Shown here one piece after another: positions 23,401 through 35,400 of a stretch of DNA of 64,000 nucleotides. A model generated the notes under the pieces. It was not told the DNA's origin and did no database searches. It saw only the letters and a list, made by a program, of their open reading frames with translations. Made by a program: the position numbers and the translations under genes. This DNA comes from Anodontia alba (Eukaryota > Mollusca > Bivalvia > Lucinida > Lucinidae), in the NCBI GenBank assembly GCA_964016985.1, contig OZ024825.1:27643893-27707892 (forward strand). Direction: 5' to 3'. The stretch's first letter is position 1. Each line of letters starts with the position of its first letter.

Positions 23401-26400
23401 AGGACCCTCTCCATTGTGCTAAATGTGCATTTTGACTAGAAACTTTAACCCATTGTAGTCGGGAGACCCCTAAAAGGGTAATTGGCAAACAGTGGGGACC
23501 CAGATCAGACGCCACATAACGTGGCATCTGATCAGGGTCTCCACTGTTTGCAAATCATTTAGCCATTTTTCTCTGGGAATATGTAAATCTTATAGCCGGA
23601 CGTACCTAAAATTGAAATTGGACTCTTCCAATATGTAGTGTGGAAGAGTCTATTCAGTATACAATGGGTTAAGCCCTGCCAACTAAGGCTGATGACTATA
23701 TAGTGTAGACTTCTGTATTCACTACCAGTCAGGAGCATGTTACTTCTAAAGGTTAAAATTTTGAAAAGATTTATATCTTAAATTGGTTAAGTTAAAATTC
23801 AACTACAAAAATACCTCCCTTCCAAAGTGTAAGAGTTAAATTTCCTTTGGTTGAAGCTTTTAACTTATTTAGGTTATTTTCCATAACTGCTTTCAGTAAA
23901 AAAGTATATTTTTTCATTAACTTCAAAGGCCCTGCATACACATTTCTAGACGATGGGTACAAAACTTTATTGCTTGATCATAAAGTTATTTACGTAAACG
24001 ATCTTTTATACAAAATTAACCACTTGCCCATGAAAATTGCAGTAAATCTACAATAAGAAGATGAAAAAATGGCACAGATTAAAAAATAACTGAAACAAGT
24101 TAAATTAACAAGCTGTAGCAAAATTGTTCTCTTTTGAGTTAAAAAAATTTAACTTAAGAAGTTATGCTCCTAACTGACTACTGTATTTAAGGCTCCATAT
24201 TCCTCAAAAATAGACATTTTATTATCCAAGAAAGGTTTATAAATTGATACATGGTATTTATACAATCATAAAATGTGGCACCTGACAGCTTGTAAAATTT
24301 CTGTTTGTCTCTCATTCTTGAAATGAAATGATTTTTTATCCCATTTCTGAATTAATGTTGCCAACATTAATTCAGAGATCAATAAAATATCATTTCATTT
24401 TTTATCCAGTTCAAAAACGAGAGACTAATTGAAATTTTACAGGCTGTCATTTAGCACATTTTATGATCATATTAATACTATATATCAATTTATTAAACCT
24501 CTCTTGGATAAAAAATGTCTGTTTTTGAGGAATATGGCGCCTTTAATCCAAGTATAAGGACAGCATAACATTTTACCATATTTGGCCTAAAATTTGAATG
24601 TCCATTCTACTATCAGCTGATGTGTCTAAAATTGCTGTATGTGTCTGGCAAATAGTGTAGACCCTGAGCAAATACTGAAGAATGTGGTGTTTGAATCTAG
24701 GTCTACATTGTAAGCCCAGGTTTGTCTGTCCAAATACTAAAGGTATTATAATCTATGCACTTCTGATGCAACCATATCAAAAGATTTTAACCCGGATATA
24801 CCCTGCCTTTGCAAACGGTGTAGATCCAGATCAGTTGGCTTCTGAAGAAGCCAACTGATCTGGATCTGCACTGTTTGCCATTCAGTACGTGAATTTATAT
24901 CAACAGCCTGAATCAAGTAATCTGACTAGCTGAAAATTGGAAGTGGGTGTGGCATCTTAATTTATTCAGCATGACAAGGCAGGGCAAGAGATATGGGGAG
25001 TATCCGAGTAAAATACCCATATGTTTTCAGCAAATACTCAATTATTTTCAAAAACTTGGGTATTGATACCCAATTGATTTGACAGAGTACCCAATTATTT
25101 CCAAATTCAAAGGTTAAAATTAAAGTTTCAAGGCCAGAAAAGCACATGAATACTATTTTATAATATTATGATTATTGACATAAATAGGTGTTTTATTCTT
25201 CATATGACAAATTTAATCATAAAATTAACAGGGTATAATGAAACCAGGTTTTAAATACCTAAATCAGGCTTTTTTGTACTCTTTCCTTCACTTTTATAAG
25301 TTTTACCCAATTAATTTTCATTTTGGGGGTATCTTTACTCAAACCGAAAAATGAAAATATCATTTTACCCAATTGATTGAATTTTGATGGGGTTAAATAC
25401 CCAAATGCCCCCAAAAATTATCTGTTGCTCTGACAAGGGTTAACACTTACCATGTCAAGCCTGACACATCCCCATACTCCCTCAAATATACCAGACATAC
25501 ATATATACCAGTGTGTGCATGCATATGTGTATGTATTTACAAATTGCAAAGCTATCATTGTTCAGAATGTCTCTTGTTATATATGTATTAATGCTTAGTC
25601 TGCTGGGTAAAAATTTCAGCAGACAACACATTCTGCAATATTTTTCTTATTTTCCCCAGAAAATAGGCACAGAAAATAGGCAATACCTATTTTAAATATT
25701 ATTCTGTCATCTGCTGAATTATTTAGGTTAAATCAAATATTTTCATGAATCCCTATTAAGATTGGTGAAATTGCACTGACATCACAGACACACATAAAAT
25801 GTCAATATTGACAAAAATGGTTCATCATAGAAATAACTCCATTTTGCACAATGCCCAAAACACAGCTCCAAAAGAAAATAAATCAAAGCACACATCTTTG
25901 GTCTATAAATTTATAAATGCTGATTCAGATTTTTCGACAAACAGAACTCAATTTTGTGTTGGCAGTTATAGCTGTGGTGATCATTTAGAACAAAATATTT
26001 TGTGGGTACTCACTGAATTTCCTCAAAATGAATATCCACATGGTAATTAACCCTTGTCCTGCTTAACCCGGATGTACCCTGCATTTGCAAACAGTGTAGA
26101 TCCAGATCAGTTGGCTTCTGAAGAAGCCAACTGTCTGATTTGGATCTGCACTGTTTGTCATTTAGAATGTGATTTTACATCAACAACCTGGATCAAGTAA
26201 TCTGATTGGCTGTAAATTGGAAGTGGGTGTGGCATCTTAATTTATTCAGCAGGACAAGAGTTAAAACCTTTTAAAGTATTGATAGTTTTCTTCTTTCTGT
26301 GTAAAAATACATCGTGGGTACTCTTTAGAACTGCCCGAGTATGACAATTCTAATGGAGCCCACAAGTAACTTTTTGTAGAGAAATAAGAAAAATACTATA

Positions 26401-29400
26401 TTATTGCCCTTGGTAAATTTACCCTTAGTATTAAGATACCTTAACTCCTCATCATACTTGTCCTAATATTTGAATACCGTATTCGGCCTAATTACTCCAC
26501 TGTGCACTTAATTATTTTTTCTTTTTCACAAAATCACTAGAAAATCTTGTAACAAAATATCTTCCTAATATGGGTACACTTTAAAGAAAGATCAGCAGAG
26601 AACCTATGAGGGGCATATTTAATGATACTTATGCAATATTTTTCTTTCTTTATAAAAGCATATGTTGTTGGTACTCATTTGAATTGCCTCAACTTGTTGA
26701 GGCAATTCAAATGAGTACAAACAACATGTTTTTATAAAGAACTGGCTGTAATCTAAAGACTACTAAATTGCTTGACTGTGCGCTTTACAGGAGCATGTGC
26801 AGTAATTAGGTCGAATATGGTATGTCCAATTTACTACCTATTGATGTGTCTATAAAATTGCTGTATGCATGGCCAAAATCGCTGGCACTGTTTGTACTGA
26901 CATACCTGTTCAAATACTTTGGGTAAATAAGAACTCTGAACATGTCTCTTTTCTTCAGCTAAGCAGTTCCATAGGAATTTTTAACCCTTGTCATGCTGAA
27001 TAAATTAAGATGCCACGCCCAATTCTAATTTCCAGCCAATCTGATTACTTGATCTGGGTTTTTGATAGAAATTCATATATTAAATGACAAACAGTGCAGA
27101 TCCAGATCAGTTGGCTTCTTCAGAAGCCAACTGATCTGGATCTACACTGTTTGCTAAGACAGGGCATGTCATGTTCAGCTAGAGAAGGGTTAAGGAGGAG
27201 AATTTTATGACAATTAAGGGATATTTTTTTCCATTTCATACGTTTTCCAAAACGTATGTTGTGGGTACTCATTAGAAGTGCCTCAGTGAGGCTTTCTAAC
27301 AAGTACCCACAGCCTATGGTTTTATGGATAAATAGGAAGCCAGAATAATCACCAAGTACTCCTCCTTATCAACTCCTCTGAGTTCATATAATCCACCCTT
27401 ATCCTCTCCAAGAGAGATCAGTTATCTTATAATACTTGCTTCTTATCAATCTCAAGCCAATTCTAAATTGAATTCCAGGCAAGGCCTAGATTCATAAACT
27501 TGAAATTTCGACAGGATTATTTACAAAGCAAAGCAAATACCATAGTAATCCTAAGTATTGAGACAGACAGATCTGAGCAAACAATACAGACCCAGATCAG
27601 ATGCCGCATTCTGCAGAATCTGATCAGGATCTACACTGTTTGCCACTCATACGGCAGTTGTTTTTTTTTTACTTGTCACAGCTCCAAATAAGAGGGGGTA
27701 TCCACATAGATGTAATATATTTCTTAGTTCTCCATAAAAACATATGTTGTGGGTACTCATTAGAAGCACCTCAATGAGGTGCTTCTAATGAGTACCCACA
27801 ATAGATGTTTTCAGTACTTTTCTATTGAAAAAAGTACCTTATCTAGAGCTATGCTTGTTCAAATTTTACGAGGAGTTAAGGTGCCCCAATGTTTAGGGTA
27901 ATTACAGTATGAGGCAAAACAAGTACAAGTTTCCTAGTTGATTGTAAGAATAAAGTCACAGTTTGTTTTGTGGTTTTAGGTTTACTGGAGAGCCTACCCT
28001 ATGATTTTAGCCCCTCCGAAAAAATAAAAGGACCTCTGACAGTAGCAATATAAATTTGCCTACTGAATGATGGAAAATAAAGTTTCAGTAAATATAAATT
28101 TTATTGCAGTGGACCTTTAATGACCCATCATTACTGTCATGAAAGCAACTTTTCTATATGAAATATAATGAGACTTTAAATTTGGGTAAAACTGTCCATT
28201 TTTGCTATTGTAATGCATGGAAAATGGAAAAGTTTGTATAAAGTATTGTCCCCCCACCCCCTTCTCCCCTCACCCATGCTTCAGCTAATCTTTTGCAGGC
28301 ATTTGTATATGCATATTTTTCAATATATGTAAGTGCTACCTGAGGCAATGGGGGTGAATGATCTCTGTCTCTGTCTGTTCGTCTGTCATTACTGACATGA
28401 CCAATCCTTCTCAACTGTGTGATGTGTTATTATTTGTGTGTTCTAAGATGGCTGATGAGACCAATCTTAGCTCTAAACTGCCTGTTGCAGATAGAACAAG
28501 AGAGTTCTGAGGAAGAAAGCTCTGTTGGTGATGCCGTAGCTCTGGCTTTCCGCTGTGCACGTTTCTGCTCGGCTTCGCTGATTCTTTTTGCTTCGTATTC
28601 ACCAGCTCCCCTTTTTATGAGGCCTCGCCACTTTGTACGATCTTGTGCAATCTGTTCCCATGACTCTGTTGGTATGTTGAAGTCTTTAAGGGAGGCTTTG
28701 AGGGTGTCCTTGTATCGCTTCTTCTGACCACCATGGGAGCATTTTCCTACTTGAAGTTCTCCATAGAGGATTTTCTTTGGTAAACGTTCATCAGGCATTC
28801 TGGTAACATGGCCTGTCCATCTTAACTGTGCCAATTTCAGAAGAGTATTATACTCTGCATCCCTGCCCTTTTCAGGACTTCTGTGTCTGGAATCCTGTCT
28901 TGCCAGTTGATCTTTAAAAGTTTTCTAAGACAGCTTGTATGGAAGTGGTTCAGTCTTTTGGCATGCCGTTGGTAAACTGGCCAAGTTCCGCATGCGTATA
29001 ATAGTGTTGGCAGTACTACCTATCTATATACTTTCAGCTTTGTGTCAAGTCTGATTCCACTTTGGTCCCAAATACTTCAATGTAGCCAGCCAAATGCTGC
29101 ACTAGCTTTGGCAATTCTAGCACTGACTTCATCATCAATGTGCACAACTCTAGACAATGTGCTTCCAAGGTACCATAATGAATGGGAGAATGATACCATA
29201 GAGACAAAAACCAAACCAAACTATTTTTCATTCTCAGTGTAGCAGTTTTAGCATGGGAAGAATTACAATTGTTTTAAATTGAACTAGCAGAACTGTATTC
29301 ATTCAGGTACATGTATACTCTATAATTAATCACAGGGGTCAAGCTAGAGGGCGACTGGGGCGAAATAGTCACCCCTGAGGGCTCTAAGTCGCCCTGGGAA

Positions 29401-32400
29401 GCCCTGAGGGTGACAAAAACTTCGCCCACGATTTTAGCAACTTTTGAAAAAGTAGTACTTGTGCAAAACAAACTTTTTGTTAGGAGAACACCAGTAAAAA
29501 TTGAGCAAACATGAAAAGGTAAAATTCTTTTGAAAAAAAAAAAATGTTAGATGTATCAGATAGGCCACAAAATAAAATTCTGATGTGGTTTACAAGTTTT
29601 GGAGGAAAACTGTTTGCCTACTAAGTGACCAAAAGATCGTTTTTCATCAATGTCATTAATTTTCGTGGGTGTCCGCTTTTTCATAAATGAACCATTTACA
29701 TGCTGAAAATTGGTCAGAAACAGCATTAAAAATACTAAAAACTAAGTTTTAAAGTTGACAGACATTTTAGTTAAGAAATTTCTTTTTATCATTATGTTTA
29801 TAGCTTATCAAGCCACAGATCTTGATGTTTTGATTGGATCTACTGAGATCAATTTCCACACACCTTTACCATAAGGGGAAGTCATGTACTGTGTAGCAAG
29901 TTTGGTTAAATTCCACGTGGTTAAGGAGGATATAGCGTGAGGGATGGAGGCATTCACAATATCGCTTTTTTAAAAAAGTGTGGGGATAAAAATGCTGGCC
30001 TAATTCTGTGAGGAAAATACAATGTCTACTGCTGATCAAAATATTTCTGAATAAAATCAGAGAACTACATGTACATAAGCTTACATAACATATTTTCTAT
30101 TTCTGCACAAAAATAATGTTATGAGTACTCATTAGAAGTGTCTTGCCGAAAACCTACAAAAAATAGGAACTTTTAGGAAATTTAGGGATACTGAAAAGCC
30201 AGGAGGATAAGAATATTAAAAAAAATAAGCACTATATTAGAAACTGGTGATAAAATATCCTTCTGACCGATGTCCTTTAAACAGAAATAACATAGCTCTT
30301 GATAAGGCGCTTTTTTTCAATCAAAAAGTATCTATATTTTTCTTATTTCTCAACAAACACATATGTTGTGGGTACTCATTAGAAGCGCCTTGCCGAGGCA
30401 CTTCTAATGAGTACCACAACATATGTTTTCGTTGAAAAGTAAGAAAATTTTTTACCTGATACCCATTCTTATCTAGACCTATGAATAATGACTCACCTTC
30501 TGTAAGATTCCTTCCAGGGTTGAAGGCACCACTTGGCACATAGTATGGTAACAAATCACAGCTAGTTCGGCGAGAGACAGGACATCTATACTGGTTATCA
30601 GGCCTGCAAACAAATAAATAGACTAGTTCTAGAAAAAAAAAATTAAACAAAAACCTACCAGTCTGCACAGCTCCAGATAAGGTACATTTTACAACTAAAA
30701 ATTATTGATATTATTCTTATTTTTCACAAAAACATATGTTGTGGGTGCTTTCTAATTAGAAAAATATTATCTGGAATTCCCCCTCTTTAGTGTAGCTATG
30801 AGGCCCAGAAGGAAATTCAATAGCAGGCCTGCAAACAAATTAATAAGCAATAAATAGCAGGTTATACATTAAAGGCAATAATTTGTCTGAGAAGATCCAG
30901 GGCCTGTAAACAAATAGGCATAATGCAAATCAGAACCATTCTTCCTAATACATGGGAACTTATTTATAAGATGGTCCATTTTAAGATGGTTCCAGATAAA
31001 AGACAGTTTAAAGGTGAACCCTAAAATTATTGTTTCCAACAAAAAAAAGTGTAAATTATATACAACAAGAAAGTCATCGAATGGCTTTGTCGTAACTGCT
31101 GGTGGCATTCAAGAAGCAGAGCTAAATGCACAGACTAAACACTGTTCAGCCAAGGCTGAAAAGTAGGTCAAGGTCAGTAACAGTCAATGACACGGACAGG
31201 ATGCATCATCGTGGATGTGTGTATGAAGTTTCTTTCACCTAGAAGCCTTGGTGTTTGAGAAACGAAGCTAAACGCACAGACTTAATATTGTCAATGCCAA
31301 CAATGATGACAATGCCCATGACAGAAAATGACCCCTACATGTATGTCGCCCCTGCCTGACAAAAATGACCTAAATAAGCTATCCATTTTTGTTTGGATAC
31401 CACCATTTTCTCATATAATCTCCAAAAGGAATAGTCTGATAAGGATCTCCACTATTGGCCTTTTCACTACTCTGTAAGAAACTGATGGATAAAAAGCAAA
31501 ATTTAAGTCAAAAAACTATGGAATAAAGTGTTCAAAATTTTAGAATATATACCATACTAGCTGATGTGTCTAAAATGTTGTTTACTCAGGCCTCCCAATT
31601 CCTAGGGTACAATGACACATGTCTCACCCTAGGCGGCTCAGTTGGATGCGCCGTCCGACTGGAGACCAGAAGCGCGGGTTCAACCCCCACCGAGGTCAAC
31701 AACATTCTTTCGTAGAGATTGATCAAGAAATATTTTCTACGGTCATTCTCTCCCTTCCGCTGATTCAAGAAGGGCAGTTGTCAGTTTCTGGCAAAAGAAT
31801 GTGCACAATACAGGGGTCAAGCTGGCTCAGAAATTTAGGGAGAAGTGACTTCTGCCTCCAGACAAAACAGGGAGAAGTTTTATAGGAGGATGGAGAAGTC
31901 AAGACTTGGTTAACCTATCACCTTACTGAAAGCATGACACTTAAGGACTACCGACTCGCTTTAACGCATTGTCTTGGGAATTAACAAAAAAGGAAATAAT
32001 TTTTAATGTAGATCTGTTAATTCTTACTTCTAAACCAATTAACTGATCCACAGAAACACAGACGTGAATAGGGCAAATACGTCATATCTTTTTGGAAATT
32101 GATCTTCTCAGTCAAAACACCAAGATCTGATAAGCTATAAACATAATGGTAAAAAGAAATTTGTTAGCTAAAATGTCTGTCAACTTTAAAACTTAGTTTT
32201 TAGTATTTTTAATGCTGTTTCTGACCAATTTTCAGCATGTAAATGGTTCATTTATGAAAAAGCGGACACCCACGAAAATTAATGACATTGATGAAAAACG
32301 ATCTTTTGGTCACTTAGTTTTTAGCATTTTTAATGCTGTTTCTGACCAATTCTCAGCATGTAAATGGTTCATTTATGAAAAAACGGACACCCACGAAAAC

Positions 32401-35400
32401 TAATGACATTGACGAAAACAATCTTTTGGTCACTCAGTAGGCAAACAGTTTTCCTCAAAAACTTGTTTAACCACATTAGCCTTTTATTCTGTGGCATTTC
32501 TGATACTTCTAACGACTTATTTTTTCAAAAGAATTTTACCTTTGCAGGTTTGTTCAATTTTTACTGGATTTCTCCTAACAAAAAGTTCGTTTTGCACAAG
32601 TATTAGCTTTTTCAAAAGTTGTAAAAATCAAAGTTTTTGTCACCTCAGGGCTTCCCAGGGTGACTTAGAGCTCTCAAGGGCGACTATTTCACCCCAGTCG
32701 CCCTGTAGCCTGACCCCTGACAATACTGGTTAACCTCTTAGAGGACTAAGCCTGCCCAGTAAATGTGTGGTTAGGTAAACTGACCGTGCTCGACATGACT
32801 CCATTGGGTTGACTGGGCTGTAAAACCTCAAAATAACCAAACAATAACACATGAATTATAAAAGCACTTACTGTAAATCAGAAGTGTTCATCCTACAGCA
32901 GTCATACTGCAAGGTGATTGGCTGTTTCACATGAAATTTGTAGAGATTCTGAACTATAATTTTATTTGTTTGCACTATTTGTAGATAATCCTTGAACCTT
33001 TCTTTCATTATATCATTGATCTGAAACAAACAAAAATAGATGTGTCACTGGAAAAGAACATAAAACAGAGTCAGATGAAATGGGACTTTATAATGTACAC
33101 CTTGTCAAACCAACAGTTAAACCTTGCCATGCCGAATAAAGTATTTTTCAAATGCATAGGTCTAGATAAGAGTGAGTATCAACTAAATATTTTTTTTTAA
33201 TTCTCCATGATGGAAACATATGTTGTGGGTACTCATTAGAAGTGCCTACTCGGCTTTTTTCGTGGAGAAATAAGAAAAATATCAATACTTTTGGATTAAA
33301 AAAAGCATCTTATCAAGAGTTATGAAGATGCCATGCCTTCTAATTATCACCAAGTCAGATTACTTGTTGATACAAATTCCATACTGAACGTCAAAAAGTG
33401 TAGATCTAGATCAAATAGCTTCTGAAGAAGCCAACTGATCTCAATCTATACTGTTTGCAAAGGCAGGGCATATCCAGGTTCAGCAGGACCAGGGTTATCT
33501 AACCCTGGTCCTGCTGAACCTGGATATGCCCTGCCTTTGCAAACAGTGTAGATTGAGATCAGTTGTCATTTAAATTTCTTATGGTTTTCATACTGAATCT
33601 GCAAATGCCTGGTAATCAAATAAATGCAAATTATTCTGGTAACTAGAAATGTGTTTGTAAAACATTATACCCCCAACAATACGCTTGAAATATTCTGAAG
33701 TTAGGGGATGCGTCATCTTTAAACTATATACATGTCTAGGTAAACTCCTTTGTTTAGCCAAAAGTATTGACATGTCTTCTAAATTTCGCTAGAACAGTGA
33801 AATATAGGTCATGGTAAAAAAATGATATCACATGGTTTGAGTCCATTTTACAGAAATGTAAGCCAGTGTCTTGTACATGTAGATTAATCAGAAATGCAGC
33901 TTAACCCTTGTCCTGCTGAATAAATTAAGAAGCCACGCCCATTTCTAATTTTCTGCCTATCAGGTTCCTTGATCCAGATTGTTGTTATATATTTTCATAC
34001 TTGATGGCTAACAGTGCAGATCCAGATCAGTTGGCTTCTTCAGAAGCCAACTGATCTGGATATACACTGTTTGCAAAACAGGGTATATCCGGGTTCAGCA
34101 GGACAAGGGTTAATATTAACTGGTAATCCACAGCCTCTGTACAATACTATTGCTGGGATGCTGAAATAATTAAAACGGTGAACTCAACAACCCTGTTGTA
34201 TCCAAACATAACTGTATAGATTATAATAGAAAAACGACCATTTTATAATGGTCTTTTTTCTCTTAACAGTCTTATACACAAACTGTCTTATAAATGAACT
34301 GTCTTATAAAGGGGTTCCAGTTTGTCTTCAAACACTCCTTTATCTTGAATCTTTATAACAAACAATTATAAATACATGTACCTTTTTTAATCTACTTCTA
34401 TAGTTTGGTGGTTCTTCTTTATATGCCACTGTGTCATAAACAGCCTGGAAGACAAAACATAAAATATCAATATATGCACAGAGTGGTATTCAGATTAATA
34501 TTTTCCTATTTCTCTACAAAATCAGGCCAGGTGTAGGTAACCGGGTGTTAATTTGTTTAGAAAATTAAGCCTTGTTTTGTGGGAAGTGATTTAGTGTACA
34601 GGAGCCTGAAGTTATATTTTTCCTTTTCTTGGTAACCCTATACCATTTACAATTTTCGAAGATCATATGGCATTTATATGATAAATATTATAATTCAAGC
34701 TCCTGTGACCTGGAGTAGCAGGTTGCACACTTTGATGACTTTGATTTGACTCGGGCCTACAGAAGGCAAACTTTGCGACTGACTCAGAAAACTTAATCTG
34801 ACATTGTTTTTGTTTGTTTTCTTCAAAAAAAAGTAGGTCATGTTTACCTATGTTTACTGGAGGTGACCTGGCCCCGAGGTTACAAAACATTTTTCATGCT
34901 AAACTCAACTGAGCATAAAATTTGTCCTGGTAATAAATCTCAAATTACTAACAACTCAAAATTCTTTCTGGCTAAACATAGCTGAGCATGAAAATTTCCC
35001 TGCTAATGATATGAAATTGCCAAAAATTGCTAGCATCTTCTTTTTTATTAGCAGAGAACATTTCATGCACAGCTGAGCTGAGCATGAAAAAAGTTTTATA
35101 ACCTTGGGACCTGGAGGTGACCTGGACCCAAGGTTATAAAAATTTTTCATGCACAACTTAGCTGAGTGAGCATGAAATTTGTCCTGCTAATACATGTAAA
35201 TATGAAATTACTAATAATTGCAAATTCTTTCTTGCTAAACATAGCTGAGCATGAAAATTTCTCTGCTAATAATTATGAAAATGTCAATTAATATGAAAAT
35301 TTCTCTGCTAATAAATATGAAAATGTCAACTATTGTGAAAATTTCTCTGCTAATAAAGGTAGCCACAAGTTTACTGGGCAGGCTTAGTCCTCTTAAGCAG

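Larger units (their letters stand above)
31624..32842 (+). mobile_element. SINE F split by an H element
   Basis: Head GGCGGCTCAGTTGGATGCGC with B box GGGTTCAACCCC and body run to 31810. The rest (GGTTAACCTCTTAGAGGACT...TAAAACCTCAAAATAACCAA) resumes at 32720. ACAATAC is repeated at both junctions. Confidence 0.8.

Noticed and set aside
28419..28727. Plus-strand 102-residue ORF
   Set aside because: It is the antisense shadow of the LINE C-terminus encoded on the minus strand.
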